64,000 nucleotides of DNA from Ectobacillus sp042610425 (GCF_042610425.1 NZ_JBGJZM010000001.1:372001-436000); one strand, 5' to 3'. Shown: positions 1-9,159, numbered from the stretch's first letter. The notes: a model not told the origin generated them from the letters alone. Numbers and translations: made by a program.

Positions 1-87
1 GAACGGATTCGTCAAATAGAAGCAAAAGCATTACGCAAGCTAAGACATCCGAGTCGTAGTAAGCGTCTAAAAGATTTCTTAGAATAG
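1..87 (+). CDS. sigA: RNA polymerase sigma factor SigA (RpoD), C-terminal end
   Basis: Only the last 28 codons are in the window, reading in frame from base 1 to TAG at 85-87. The peptide (ERIRQIEAKALRKLRHPSRS followed by KRLKDFLE) is the end of region 4.2 of the housekeeping sigma factor, the helix-turn-helix that contacts the -35 element. The next gene is cccA, as in Bacillus subtilis, which supports the call. The gene is cut by the window edge and not truncated biologically as far as can be seen. Confidence 0.95.
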   Translation, partial: ERIRQIEAKALRKLRHPSRSKRLKDFLE

Positions 88-98
88 ATTCCTCTTGA

Positions 99-138
99 AA
101 GTTTACTTCTTAGCTGTGAAGTAAGCTTTTTTCTTTTG
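99..138 (+). terminator. Terminator of sigA
   Basis: An 11-bp stem (99-109 with 118-128, one G-T pair) is followed by a T-rich run. It begins 12 bases after the sigA stop codon. Confidence 0.85.
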
Positions 139-153
139 TCAGCTTGTAGGGTG

Positions 154-170
154 ATTACAATTCTTGTAAT
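154..170. repeat. Perfect palindrome in the sigA-cccA gap
   Basis: The 17-base sequence ATTACAATTCTTGTAAT has two perfect 7-base arms around TTC. It lies in the 344-base gap between sigA (ends 87) and cccA (starts 432), well upstream of cccA. It resembles a dimeric regulator site, but I cannot name the regulator. Apart from this and the sigA terminator I see nothing definite in the gap. Confidence 0.4.
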
Positions 171-431
171 TTATTTTACAGAATTGTTTATCGATTTGCA
201 AATGCTCCTGTTGTGATTTTTCGAGTGAATTCTTGCCGAATTTACAGCGTTTATTACATACGATGACGGATTACCAAGATTTAACTAGATTTTTATCGTA
301 ATAATAGGATAATCATGTTAGAAATCAGCCTTTTCATTCCCATATATTATCATAAATTCTTTTTAAAGGTAATATACTTTCGAGTAAAGTAGATGTGTAC
401 AATCTAATTGAGGAATTGGGGGATTTGAGAA

Positions 432-788
432 ATGAAAGGAAATCCGTTACTTCCGTATGCGTTTCTTGCCATTATTGGAATCGCTTTAATGCTTATTTTC
501 TCCTTTCAAGGAATCAAACAAGAGAAAGAATTGACGGCTGCACAAACAGGGGGGGCTGCGCCTCAGGCTGCTGCTAATCCAGAAGAAATCGTGAAGCAAA
601 CATGTACCAGTTGTCATGGGGCAAATTTGGAAGGATCGGTAGGACCGAATTTGCAGAAAATCGGAAGCAAATATTCGCAAGATGAAATAAAAGCAATACT
701 AATGAACGGAAGAGGAAATATGCCAGCGGGATTAGTAACTAGCGACGTTGCAGCTAAGGTAGCTGCATATTTAGAAGGAAAAAAATAA
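432..788 (+). CDS. cccA: Membrane-anchored cytochrome c (CccA, c550 type)
   Basis: The protein has 118 residues with one N-terminal membrane segment (about 6-25), a Gln/Ala-rich linker and a small class I cytochrome c domain outside the membrane. The haem-binding motif CTSCH is at 58-62, and Met97 in GNMPAG is the likely distal ligand. Family knowledge: CccA of Bacillus carries electrons towards a cytochrome c oxidase. The place directly after sigA matches B. subtilis cccA. A G-rich ribosome binding site lies about 10 bases before the ATG. Confidence 0.93.
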   Translation: MKGNPLLPYAFLAIIGIALMLIFSFQGIKQEKELTAAQTGGAAPQAAANPEEIVKQTCTSCHGANLEGSVGPNLQKIGSKYSQDEIKAILMNGRGNMPAGLVTSDVAAKVAAYLEGKK

Positions 789-823
789 TGTAAAAAGAGG
801 AAAAACCCCAAAATAACCTGTTA

Positions 824-849
824 GCCCTTTATAAAATCGTAAAGGGCCT
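824..849 (+). terminator. Hairpin after cccA
   Basis: A perfect 8-bp stem (824-831 with 840-847) lies 35 bases after cccA. The T-run is poor, so termination here is possible but not certain. Confidence 0.5.
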
Positions 850-958
850 TCGCTCGTTTAGAAGTGGAATAAGTGCAAACATACTAATTTACTTGCATCA
901 AAACCAATTAATTCTTATGATGAAGGCATACTAAAGAAAAAGGATTGTGGTATACAAA

Positions 959-1666
959 ATGAATGAAGGAAAGTTATCAAAACGATTGGAAGCGGTAGCA
1001 AAGGAAATACCGCCGCAATCTGTTTTAGCCGATATTGGCTCTGATCATGCATATTTACCTTGCTACGCCATTTTACAAGGCCTTATTTCCCGTGCTATAG
1101 CTGGAGAAGTGGTAGAAGGACCATTTCGTTCGGCACAAGCTACGGTTCAGCTTTGCGGCTTACAAGCCCAAATTTCAGTTCGTAAGGGGAATGGACTAGA
1201 CGTTCTACAAAAAGGAGAAACGGATGTTATTTCAATTGCGGGTATGGGGGGCGGTCTAATTCGTGATATTTTAGAACGCGGTAAAGATAAGCTAGATGGA
1301 GTGGCAAGACTGATCTTACAGCCAAACATTGGTGCAAATATCGTTCGAACATGGCTTATGGAGCATGGATGGGAGCTTATACATGAAACGATAATTGAAG
1401 AAGATGGGAAATTTTATGAAGTTCTTGTTGCTGAGCATGGTGATGGACGTAAACCATATCTTGCGCATAAAGAAGCAGGATTATTACTTGGACCGCATTT
1501 GATACGGGAAGGATCAGACACGTTTCGCGACAAGTGGAATTTTGAATTGCATAATTTACGCCGAATTTTGCTTCAATTACAATCTGCAAATCCAAGTGAA
1601 GAAATGATACAAAAGCGTTCAGAAATAGTACGTAAAATTCAATTGATAGAAGAGGGATTGGCATGA
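959..1666 (+). CDS. trmK: tRNA (adenine22-N1)-methyltransferase TrmK
   Basis: This is a SAM-dependent methyltransferase of the TrmK/YqfN family, which makes m1A22 in bacterial tRNA. The SAM-binding motif DIGSDHAYLP starts at residue 25. The GMGGG loop and the LQPN motif follow in the Rossmann domain, and the C-terminal part is helical. A GTG at 947 is in frame and would add four residues. I chose ATG 959 because the AAGGA site (940-944) is only 2 bases from the GTG. The stop overlaps the start of yqfO by 4 bases, so the two are co-translated. Confidence 0.9.
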   Translation: MNEGKLSKRLEAVAKEIPPQSVLADIGSDHAYLPCYAILQGLISRAIAGEVVEGPFRSAQATVQLCGLQAQISVRKGNGLDVLQKGETDVISIAGMGGGLIRDILERGKDKLDGVARLILQPNIGANIVRTWLMEHGWELIHETIIEEDGKFYEVLVAEHGDGRKPYLAHKEAGLLLGPHLIREGSDTFRDKWNFELHNLRRILLQLQSANPSEEMIQKRSEIVRKIQLIEEGLA

Positions 1667-2784
1667 GTAAAATTCCGAATGGGCACGAAGTGATTGCTTT
1701 GTTTGAACACTTTTATCCGAAATCACTTGCTATGGAGGGTGACAAAATAGGATTGCAGCTAGGTTCTCTTTCTGCTCCTGCTGAGCATGTTTTAGTTGCT
1801 CTTGATGTGACAGAGGAGGTAGTACAGGAAGCAATTGAAAAACAATGTACATTAATTATTGCACATCATCCATTTATTTATTATCCATTAAAGCAAATTC
1901 TAACAGACACAAGTCAAGGAAGAATTATCGATTTATGTTTGCACCATAATATTGCAATATATGCTGCACATACAAATTTAGATGTCGCACCTGGTGGAGT
2001 CAATGATTTATTAGCAGATGCGCTACAACTTCAGCACACAGAGGTTCTCGTTCCGACCTATGAGGATAAGTTGAAGAAACTGGTTGTATTTGTACCTGTA
2101 ACTCATGAAGTGACCATGCGAAAGGCATTGGGGGATAGCGGAGCAGGTTCTATTGGAAAGTATAGTCATTGTTCCTTTACAGGTTTGGGGACAGGGGCAT
2201 TTTTACCGATGGAAGGAACTAATCCGTTCATCGGAAAGCAAGGAGAACTTACAAAAGTAGAAGAGGTTCGAATTGAAACGGTATTTCCTGCCTCCTTACA
2301 AAGACAAGTTGTAAAATCGATGTTAGAAGCGCATCCGTATGAAGAAGTTGCTTATGATATATATTCATTAGATAATAAGCCCAATAGGTTAGGATTAGGT
2401 AGAATAGGTGTACTGCAAAACGAAATGACTGTAGAACAATTTGCAAACTATGTGAAAGAATGCTTAGAAGTTCCGGTGGTTCGCGTGGTTGGAAAGTTGC
2501 AGGATCGTGTTCGAAAAGTAGCGGTACTTGGAGGAGACGGGAATAAATATTGGAAACAGGCAAAGTTTCGCGGAGCTGATGTGTACATAACTGGAGATTT
2601 GTATTATCATGTTGCACATGATGCGCTGACATACGGATTAAACGTCATTGACCCAGGACATAATGTGGAAAAGGTTATGAAAAAAGGCGTACAAAAACGA
2701 TTGCAAAGGGAATTAAATAATAAGAACTACAACGTAACTATTCATTCGTCTACGATACATACGGATCCATTTGTATTCATATGA
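1663..2784 (+). CDS. yqfO: Nif3-like dinuclear metal centre protein YqfO
   Basis: The 373-residue protein belongs to the NIF3/YqfO (GTP cyclohydrolase I type 2) family. Metal ligands are visible as AHHPFIYYPL near residue 67, AAHTNLD near 105 and DPGHNVEK near 335. The long form has a CutA-like middle domain between about residues 130 and 230, as usual in Bacillus. Its biochemical role is not settled. It overlaps trmK by ATGA, the same pairing as in B. subtilis. Confidence 0.92.
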   Translation: MSKIPNGHEVIALFEHFYPKSLAMEGDKIGLQLGSLSAPAEHVLVALDVTEEVVQEAIEKQCTLIIAHHPFIYYPLKQILTDTSQGRIIDLCLHHNIAIYAAHTNLDVAPGGVNDLLADALQLQHTEVLVPTYEDKLKKLVVFVPVTHEVTMRKALGDSGAGSIGKYSHCSFTGLGTGAFLPMEGTNPFIGKQGELTKVEEVRIETVFPASLQRQVVKSMLEAHPYEEVAYDIYSLDNKPNRLGLGRIGVLQNEMTVEQFANYVKECLEVPVVRVVGKLQDRVRKVAVLGGDGNKYWKQAKFRGADVYITGDLYYHVAHDALTYGLNVIDPGHNVEKVMKKGVQKRLQRELNNKNYNVTIHSSTIHTDPFVFI

Positions 2785-2832
2785 AACAAGAAACCATCCT
2801 TATATCTAAGGGATGGTTTCTTGTTTCTTTCA
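2783..2832. terminator. Convergent terminator yqfO / ispH
   Basis: A perfect 17-bp stem (2783-2799 with 2811-2827) starts inside the yqfO stop codon and has an 11-base loop. A T-rich run follows. Lying between two converging genes, it may act in both directions. Confidence 0.85.
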
Positions 2833-2851
2833 GGTTGATGAGTTATTCATT

Positions 2852-3796
2852 TCAATCTTTTTGTTTTACTTTAGGTAATATTTTATTCAGTGGCACGTTT
2901 CTTTTTCGTTCCCAAGTAGCGGGATTTGCAGGATCATATTGTTCAAAAAAGGCGATGACTTCTTTTGTAATAGGAGTAGGTGTAGAAGCACCTGCGGTTA
3001 TTGCAACGGTATGGACCCCTTCTAGCCATTCTAATTGTATTTCACTCACATCTGCAACGCGATAGGCGTTTGTATGTGCAATTTCTTTGGATACTTGTGC
3101 AAGACGATTGGAATTGTTGCTTTTTGGATCTCCCACAACAATCGTGACATCCGCTTCTCCGGCTTGCTTAGCAACTGCCTCTTGGCGTACTTGCGTTGCT
3201 AGGCAAATTTCTTTATGCACCTCAGCGGTTGGAAAGCGCTCTTTTATTTTTTCAATGATATGCAATACATCCCATTGACTCATCGTGGTTTGATTGGTTA
3301 CTAATATCTTTTCGGTTGGAATAGTAAGGTCTGTGATATCTTCTTCCTTGCTAATTAAATGAACAATATCTGGTGCTATTCCAATAGCGCCCTCTGGCTC
3401 TGGATGCCCTTTTTTCCCAATATAAATAACATGGTATCCTTCTTCTTTCTTTGCAACAATTAAATCATGCGTTTTCGTTACATCTGGGCATGTAGCATCT
3501 ATTGTAGTGAGTCCCTTTTCGATTGCTCGTTTTTTTACTTCAGGAGAAACCCCATGAGCGGTAAAAATGACGGTTCCTGAATGAATCTTGTCTAGTATTT
3601 CCAAACGATTTGGACCATCTACTGTAATAATACCTTCTTCTGTAAATGCGTCTGTAACATGTTTATTGTGTACAATCATACCTAAAATGTAAATTGGTCT
3701 AGGTAATGTTTTATCAAGTGCTGCATTGCGTGCTATAACCATTGCATCAACTACCCCGTAGCAGTATCCACGAGGGGCAATTTTAATAATTTTCAA
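2852..3796 (-). CDS. ispH: 4-hydroxy-3-methylbut-2-enyl diphosphate reductase (IspH/LytB)
   Basis: IspH carries out the last step of the MEP pathway, turning HMBPP into IPP and DMAPP with a 4Fe-4S cluster. The three cluster cysteines are seen in GYCYG (near residue 12), TIDATCPDV (near 105) and EICLATQ (near 195). The HGV and GHPE motifs are also present. At 314 residues the length is normal. The start is TTG at 3794-3796, with an AAAGGAGAGG site just upstream. It converges on yqfO. The second MEP gene here is ispG at 9637-10725. Confidence 0.95.
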   Translation of the reverse strand: MKIIKIAPRGYCYGVVDAMVIARNAALDKTLPRPIYILGMIVHNKHVTDAFTEEGIITVDGPNRLEILDKIHSGTVIFTAHGVSPEVKKRAIEKGLTTIDATCPDVTKTHDLIVAKKEEGYHVIYIGKKGHPEPEGAIGIAPDIVHLISKEEDITDLTIPTEKILVTNQTTMSQWDVLHIIEKIKERFPTAEVHKEICLATQVRQEAVAKQAGEADVTIVVGDPKSNNSNRLAQVSKEIAHTNAYRVADVSEIQLEWLEGVHTVAITAGASTPTPITKEVIAFFEQYDPANPATWERKRNVPLNKILPKVKQKD

Positions 3797-3951
3797 ATTC
3801 TTCCTCTCCTTTATACAAGGACATATTGTAAAGCTAAGCTGACATAATGCTAGTAAGACATTTATAGTAAAGGGTTGGCAAATATGCTATATGCTGCGTG
3901 TACACTTTTTATTATAAGGGAGGAGAGGACAGAAGACAAAAAGATTGAAAG

Positions 3952-4605
3952 CTAGACGTATAATTTTGGCTTAGTGCCTTTGATATGCGGTTCCACAAGC
4001 GGAAGTTCCTCTTTTTTAGCTACGATATGCCGAGATCTTGTCTTGGTAGTTGGTTTCGTTTTACTTTCAGTAGCTTCTTGTTCCTTTTCGGCAGGTAAGG
4101 ATGAAGTATTATCCTCTTTTTTTTGCAATGAGGATAATAGTTTTGTTATATTCGGGAAATTTTTTATTAGAGGGCTATATTGTTGAACGACTGGTCCCAC
4201 GGTTTGCGCCACCTTTACAACCTTTTCTACGTTTCCTATCATAGAAGATGGATCGGCAATCAAATTAGAAAAGAATGTGCCAACACCCCCTTTTGAGGTG
4301 ACGGTTGCGGCTGCAGTAGTAGGTGATGCTATGGGACTGTTCATTCTTACGGAATTATCATACGGGTTTCTCATTTGTTCGTTTCGTTGCGGCGGATAGG
4401 CCTGAAATGTTTGCGGATAATTTGTTCCCATTTCTTGAGGAAAACGGGTCTGATTCTCAAAAGGATACGGTGCACGATTCTTTTGCCCTAATAATTTGGA
4501 AAGAAATCCTTGTTTTTGTTGTGGCATTTGTAAAGGCGGCATTCCCATTGGTTGATAGGGATAAGGGTATTGGACAGATGGGGATGGCATTTGTCGCTGA
4601 GTCAT
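3952..4605 (-). CDS. VrrA/YqfQ family protein
   Basis: This 217-residue protein has a Pro/Gln/Tyr/Met-rich N-terminal third, a conserved middle part (about 105-160, FFSNLIADPSSMIGN and QQYSPLIKNFPNITKLL) and a Lys/Glu/Thr-rich tail. The middle matches the YqfQ/VrrA family, known from B. anthracis for its variable repeat and associated with spores. The place between ispH and cshB agrees with yqfQ. I see no long tandem repeat in this allele. An AAAGGAGAA site precedes the ATG. The exact function is unknown. Confidence 0.8.
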   Translation of the reverse strand: MTQRQMPSPSVQYPYPYQPMGMPPLQMPQQKQGFLSKLLGQKNRAPYPFENQTRFPQEMGTNYPQTFQAYPPQRNEQMRNPYDNSVRMNSPIASPTTAAATVTSKGGVGTFFSNLIADPSSMIGNVEKVVKVAQTVGPVVQQYSPLIKNFPNITKLLSSLQKKEDNTSSLPAEKEQEATESKTKPTTKTRSRHIVAKKEELPLVEPHIKGTKPKLYV

Positions 4606-4765
4606 AAGAATTCTCCTTTCGTATAGGTGTATACACTACTGTATGCTCTAAGGTAGAATTGGTTAGTATTGGATTGAAAAGCAAACTAGGGATGGATTTA
4701 TAAGCAATAATCAGATATAATGATTACTTGACTTACTTTTGAACGAATAGAAAGAAGGTGGACGA

Positions 4766-6067
4766 ATGACAACTGTAACATTCGAGCAGTTCAATTTTCA
4801 ACCATTTCTCATACAGGCGGTAGAAGAGCTAGGGTTTAAAGAGCCTACTGAAATACAACAGAAGGTTTTTCCTATTGTCAAAAAGAGATTAAGTGTAATC
4901 GGACAATCTCAAACTGGATCGGGAAAAACACATGCTTATTTGCTTCCATGCTTGGATAATATGAATGCAAACTATGAGGGAGTACAGCTCGTTATCACGG
5001 CTCCAACACGAGAATTAGCTCAGCAGATTTATGAAGAGGTTCTGCGATTAACAAAGTTTTCACAACAAGAGATAGACACCCGTTGTTTCGTAGGAGGCAC
5101 GGATAAAAAACGTGCGATTCAGAAATTAAAAAAACAGCCTAGTATTGTTGTAGGGACCCCTGGTCGTATTTATGACTTAGTTCAGGAACAAGCACTGCAT
5201 ATTCATACTGCCAATACGCTTGTAATTGATGAAGCAGATATTATGCTTGATATGGGCTTTATTCAGGATGTGGATAAAATCGCATCAAAAATGACTAAGC
5301 AACTACAGATGCTTGTCTTTTCAGCGACGATTCCAGAAAAACTAAAACCTTTCATGAAAAAGTATATGGAGCATCCAGAGTATGTACAAGTGAATCCGAA
5401 GCAAATTGCGGCGGAAAATATAGTGCATAATCTGATGCCGATTCGTCATCGAAATAAAATCACGTTATTATCGGAAATTTTATTGCAATCACGTCCTTAT
5501 TTGGCTATCGTGTTTACGAATACGAAAAAAAATGCTGAAGAAATTGCGGATGGGCTCGCTGAACGTGGATTAAAAGTGGGCCGTGTTCACGGTGATTTAA
5601 CGCCGCGTGAGCGAAAGAAAATGATGAAACAAATTCATGACTTAGACTATCAATATATCGTTGCTACCGATTTAGCAGCGCGCGGAATTGATATTAAAGG
5701 TATTAGTCATGTTATTAATTATGAATTACCCTCAGACCTTGATTTTTACATTCATCGCGTGGGTAGAACGGCACGTGCGGGTCAATCGGGTATTGCAATC
5801 ACGATGTATGATCTTTCTGATGAAGATGCAATCATTAAATTAGAAAAACGTAATATATCCTTCGAACATATTGATTTAAAGGCCGGTGAATGGATTGAGC
5901 TTCCTCCTCGAAAGAAGAGACTTAATCGAAAAAAACCAGGATCATCTTTGGATAATATGACGAAAAAAGTGATAAAAAAACCAACAAAGATAAAACCAGG
6001 ATATAAAAAAAAGCTTGCTGTAGAACGAGATAAAGTGAAGAAAAAATTTCAAAAAAGATCGAAGTAA
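4766..6067 (+). CDS. cshB: DEAD-box RNA helicase CshB
   Basis: The 433-residue protein carries the full motif series of a DEAD-box ATP-dependent RNA helicase: Q motif (GFKEPTEIQQ), motif I (SQTGSGKT), PTRELAQQ, TPGR, DEAD (VIDEADIMLD), SAT and HRVGRTARAG. A Lys/Arg-rich tail of about 70 residues follows. Family members remodel RNA structure in cold adaptation and ribosome assembly. Position between yqfQ and nfo identifies it as CshB (YqfR) and not CshA or DeaD. Confidence 0.92.
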   Translation: MTTVTFEQFNFQPFLIQAVEELGFKEPTEIQQKVFPIVKKRLSVIGQSQTGSGKTHAYLLPCLDNMNANYEGVQLVITAPTRELAQQIYEEVLRLTKFSQQEIDTRCFVGGTDKKRAIQKLKKQPSIVVGTPGRIYDLVQEQALHIHTANTLVIDEADIMLDMGFIQDVDKIASKMTKQLQMLVFSATIPEKLKPFMKKYMEHPEYVQVNPKQIAAENIVHNLMPIRHRNKITLLSEILLQSRPYLAIVFTNTKKNAEEIADGLAERGLKVGRVHGDLTPRERKKMMKQIHDLDYQYIVATDLAARGIDIKGISHVINYELPSDLDFYIHRVGRTARAGQSGIAITMYDLSDEDAIIKLEKRNISFEHIDLKAGEWIELPPRKKRLNRKKPGSSLDNMTKKVIKKPTKIKPGYKKKLAVERDKVKKKFQKRSK

Positions 6068-6079
6068 GGTTTCATTTCT

Positions 6080-6108
6080 AAAAAGGGGCATATACGGCTC
6101 CTTTTTAT
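6080..6108 (+). terminator. Terminator of cshB
   Basis: A 10-bp stem (6080-6089 with 6097-6106, one G-T pair) ends in five T, 13 bases after the cshB stop. Confidence 0.75.
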
Positions 6109-6168
6109 TTGTCTAGTGCTTAAGCAGTATAGTAAGATGAAAATGGCAAAAACTAAGAGGTGATGGTT

Positions 6169-7062
6169 ATGAAAATAGGTTCTCATGTTTCAATGAATGG
6201 TAAAAAAATGTTGCTTGGGTCAAGTGAAGAAGCGATTTCTTACGGCGCTACTACATTTATGATTTATACGGGAGCTCCTCAAAATACAAGAAGAAAGCCA
6301 ATTGAAGAGTTAAATATTGAGGCGGGCCAGCTACATATGAAAGAGCATGGAATCGATGAAATCGTCGTACATGCCCCTTATATTATTAATATTGGAAATA
6401 CCCAAAATCCTGCGACGTTTAAGCTTGGCGTTGATTTCTTACGTTTAGAAATTGAACGAAGTGAAGCGCTGGGGTTTGCTAAGCAAATCGTACTACATCC
6501 AGGCGCCCATGTTGGGGCAGGTTCAGAGGCAGGAATTGCAAAGATTATTGAAGGTTTGAATGAAGTCATTACACCACATCAAAATGTGCAGATTGCCTTA
6601 GAAACAATGGCAGGAAAAGGATCCGAATGCGGGCGAACGTTCGAAGAGCTTGCTCAAATTATTTCAGGTGTTACCCATAACGAAAAGCTATCTGTGTGCT
6701 TTGATACATGCCATACACACGATGCTGGTTATGATGTTATCAGTGATTTTGACGGGGTTCTAGAACAATTCGACAAAATAATTGGGATGGATCGGTTAAA
6801 GGTACTTCATATTAATGATAGCAAAAATGAACGAGGTACGCATAAAGATCGTCATGAAAATATTGGGTTTGGGAAAATTGGATTTGATGCTTTAAGCTAT
6901 ATTGTTCATCATCCACAGCTAGAGGTTGTTCCGAAAATTCTAGAAACACCTTATGTAGGAGAAGATAAACTAAATAAAAAGGCGCCTTATAAATATGAAA
7001 TTGAAATGCTTCTTAGCAAAAAATTCGATCCTGAATTACAAGAAAAAGTAATGCAACAATAA
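6169..7062 (+). CDS. nfo: Endonuclease IV (Nfo)
   Basis: This is an AP endonuclease of base-excision repair with a TIM barrel and three zinc ions. Metal-binding motifs seen are HAPYIIN, LHPGAHVGAG, ALETMAGKGSE, CFDTCHTHDAGYD, LHINDSKNERG and KDRHENIG, with ILETP near the end. I start it at ATG 6169, because the AGAGGTGA site (6155-6162) is well spaced for that codon and overlaps the in-frame GTG at 6160. The product has 297 residues, the usual length. Confidence 0.95.
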   Translation: MKIGSHVSMNGKKMLLGSSEEAISYGATTFMIYTGAPQNTRRKPIEELNIEAGQLHMKEHGIDEIVVHAPYIINIGNTQNPATFKLGVDFLRLEIERSEALGFAKQIVLHPGAHVGAGSEAGIAKIIEGLNEVITPHQNVQIALETMAGKGSECGRTFEELAQIISGVTHNEKLSVCFDTCHTHDAGYDVISDFDGVLEQFDKIIGMDRLKVLHINDSKNERGTHKDRHENIGFGKIGFDALSYIVHHPQLEVVPKILETPYVGEDKLNKKAPYKYEIEMLLSKKFDPELQEKVMQQ

Positions 7063-7089
7063 GGGAGGGGATGATTCCTCTCCTTATTG
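7057..7089. terminator. Convergent terminator nfo / yqfT
   Basis: An imperfect stem pairs 7057-7064 with 7082-7089 and continues inward by wobble pairs. It overlaps the ends of both converging genes. Confidence 0.6.
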
Positions 7090-7341
7090 TTTGACTAGAT
7101 TTTGAAGTAAGGTATTTACCTGCTGTGCTGTTTTGATCGACGTTACGTCTGCAATTTTTTTAAGAAGCTGTATGCGTTCAGAAGCATCATAAATATTAAT
7201 ATTTTGCCCTTTCATGAGGGTGGAAACTTGCTGACACTGCTTAACCGTGATTGCAATATCATACTCTTTGCTATACTTCATTAGCTCCTCGGCCGTAATG
7301 CCATTTAATTTTTTATTCACGAATTGTTGAATAATATTCAA
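7084..7341 (-). CDS. DUF2624 (YqfT-like) small protein
   Basis: The 85-residue protein is mainly helical (NIIQQFVNKKLNGITAEELM at the start, LLQNLVKQ at the end). It matches the YqfT/DUF2624 family, whose function is unknown. It lies at the yqfT position between nfo and the zinc uptake genes. The start is TTG (7339-7341), preceded on the minus strand by a G-rich site. There is no signal peptide or membrane segment. Confidence 0.75.
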   Translation of the reverse strand: MNIIQQFVNKKLNGITAEELMKYSKEYDIAITVKQCQQVSTLMKGQNINIYDASERIQLLKKIADVTSIKTAQQVNTLLQNLVKQ

Positions 7342-7451
7342 GAGAAATCCCTCACCCTCTCCATTTTTACAGAAAGTATATGTTAGAGAAGCTTGGATTT
7401 ATTCCATCGTTTATGCACGTTCTTATTGAGATTTCTATACAAGCATAGCGG

Positions 7452-7480
7452 TTTACAATCTTTGCAAAACATACTATAAT
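7452..7480 (+). promoter_or_regulatory. Sigma-A promoter of znuC
   Basis: TTTACA (7452-7457), a 17-base spacer and TATAAT (7475-7480) form a near-consensus promoter 47 bases before the znuC ATG. Confidence 0.8.
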
Positions 7481-7495
7481 TCACAAAGAGACAAA

Positions 7496-7510
7496 TCGTA
7501 ATCATTTCGA
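7496..7510. promoter_or_regulatory. Zur operator of the znu operon
   Basis: TCGTAATCATTTCGA differs by one base from the palindromic Bacillus Zur box TCGTAATCATTACGA. It sits just downstream of the predicted start of transcription, where zinc-bound Zur would block the znuC-znuB-zur promoter. Confidence 0.85.
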
Positions 7511-7526
7511 AAAAAGGTGAAATGGA

Positions 7527-8315
7527 ATGGAAATTGGTACGGAAAACGTAATTGATATAGATCATGTATCATTTCGGTACGAAGACCGAAATGTGTTAGA
7601 GGATGTTCACTTTAGTATCCCAAAAGGAGCGTTTGTTGGGTTAGTGGGACCTAATGGATCAGGAAAATCAACCCTATTAAAATGTATTCTTGGAATTCTT
7701 AGGCCAAAGGAAGGCAATATTCGTCTCTTTGGAACCGATATTCGTAAATTTAAAGAGTGGAATCGAATTGGATATGTATCGCAAAAAGCGAATAGCTTCA
7801 ATTCGGGTTTTCCGGCATCAGTGTTTGAAGTTGTGGCAATGGGATTAGTTTCAAAGGTAGGATATTTCCGTTTTTTAACGAAGGAAGATAAAAAGCTTGT
7901 ACGTAACGCAATTGAAGATGTTGGCCTGTTAGACTATATCCATGCAAATATAGGAGAATTGTCTGGCGGACAGCAGCAACGTGTTTTTATTGCTCGTGCG
8001 CTCGTTAGTTCTCCTGATTTGCTTATTTTAGATGAGCCAACGGTTGGGGTAGATGCAAGTAATGTACAAAGCTTCTACGAGCTATTAGACACATTACATT
8101 TGAAGCACGGTATTACTTTATTACTCGTTACACATGACATTGGGACGATAACCGATAAAGTATCACATGTTGCTTGTTTGAATAAATTTCTATACTTTCA
8201 TGGTGAAACGGATGCATTTAACGAACGAAAAGACAAGGATTTATCGTTTTTCTATGGCCATCATGTTCAAATGCTGGAACACAATCATGAACATGAACAT
8301 GGAGGGATACGATGA
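7527..8315 (+). CDS. znuC: Zinc ABC transporter ATPase (ZnuC/AdcC)
   Basis: The 262-residue ATPase drives high-affinity zinc import. Walker A is GPNGSGKST (near 40), the signature LSGGQQQRV (near 145), Walker B LLILDEPTVGVD (near 165) and the H-loop THD (near 205). The tail is rich in His (HNHEHEHGG) and may bind zinc. It overlaps znuB by 4 bases (ATGA). No zinc-binding lipoprotein gene (znuA) lies in this operon, as in B. subtilis, where it is also distant. Confidence 0.92.
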   Translation: MEIGTENVIDIDHVSFRYEDRNVLEDVHFSIPKGAFVGLVGPNGSGKSTLLKCILGILRPKEGNIRLFGTDIRKFKEWNRIGYVSQKANSFNSGFPASVFEVVAMGLVSKVGYFRFLTKEDKKLVRNAIEDVGLLDYIHANIGELSGGQQQRVFIARALVSSPDLLILDEPTVGVDASNVQSFYELLDTLHLKHGITLLLVTHDIGTITDKVSHVACLNKFLYFHGETDAFNERKDKDLSFFYGHHVQMLEHNHEHEHGGIR

Positions 8316-9145
8316 TTCAGGACTTTTTACAGTATGATTTTTTGCGAAATTCACTTTTTGCAGGATTATTAATAGGTTTGGCAGCCCCTTTACTGGGAGT
8401 GTTTGTTGTAATCCGTAGATTATCGCTCATTGCTGATGCACTAAGTCATGTCACACTGGCCGGGATTGCAGCAAGCTTACTTGTAGAAAAAACCATATTT
8501 ACTGGTGGATTTATTAATCCTTTATATATGGGGATGGCTTTTTCTATAGGCGGTGCTATGTTGATTGAAAAACTACGTGGTGTGTATAAGCACTATCAAG
8601 AGCTGGCGATACCGATTATTTTATCGAGTGGAATTGGACTCAGTGTAATTTTTATTTCTCTTGCGAACGGGTTTAATACCGATTTATTTAATTATTTATT
8701 TGGCAGTGTAAGTGCTGTAAGTAACAGCGATTTATTAGCAATTGTGTTTGTTACTTTACTTGTGATTGTAGTTATCATTTCTTTATTCAAGGAACTATTT
8801 TTGCTTTCTTTTGATGAGGAATATGCTATAGCAACAGGCTTGCGTTCGAAATGGATTCAGTTTATTTTCATCATTCTTGTTGCACTGGTAATTGCATCTT
8901 CAATGCGAGTAGTCGGAATTTTACTTGTTTCTTCGTTAATGACGATTCCTGTAGCAGCAAGTATTCGGATTGCCAAAGGATTTAAACAGACTATTTTTTT
9001 CTCTATTTTATTTGGAGAAATTTCAGTAATAGGTGGATTAATCACATCATATCAACTTAACCTAGCTCCAGGTGGAACGATTGTTATGATTGCCGTTATA
9101 ATTTTGATAGGAGCTATTGTTTGGAAAAAGCAAAAAACCGCGTAA
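8312..9145 (+). CDS. znuB: Zinc ABC transporter permease (ZnuB/AdcB)
   Basis: This is a polytopic membrane protein of 277 residues, family ABC-3, with about eight hydrophobic segments. It starts with FLRNSLFAGLLIGLAAPLLG and includes the conserved RRLSLIADALSH loop. It should form the channel for ZnuC. It overlaps znuC by 4 bases and is followed by zur after 14 bases, so the three genes form one operon under the Zur box at 7496-7510. Confidence 0.92.
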   Translation: MIQDFLQYDFLRNSLFAGLLIGLAAPLLGVFVVIRRLSLIADALSHVTLAGIAASLLVEKTIFTGGFINPLYMGMAFSIGGAMLIEKLRGVYKHYQELAIPIILSSGIGLSVIFISLANGFNTDLFNYLFGSVSAVSNSDLLAIVFVTLLVIVVIISLFKELFLLSFDEEYAIATGLRSKWIQFIFIILVALVIASSMRVVGILLVSSLMTIPVAASIRIAKGFKQTIFFSILFGEISVIGGLITSYQLNLAPGGTIVMIAVIILIGAIVWKKQKTA

Positions 9146-9159
9146 AGTAGGGGATAAGT

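Noticed and set aside
947..958. GTG start for trmK giving four extra residues
   Set aside because: The AAGGA site is only 2 bases from the GTG; ATG 959 fits the family start better.
2249..2632. A 127-codon minus-strand frame inside yqfO
   Set aside because: No ribosome binding site and no family; it is a shadow of yqfO.
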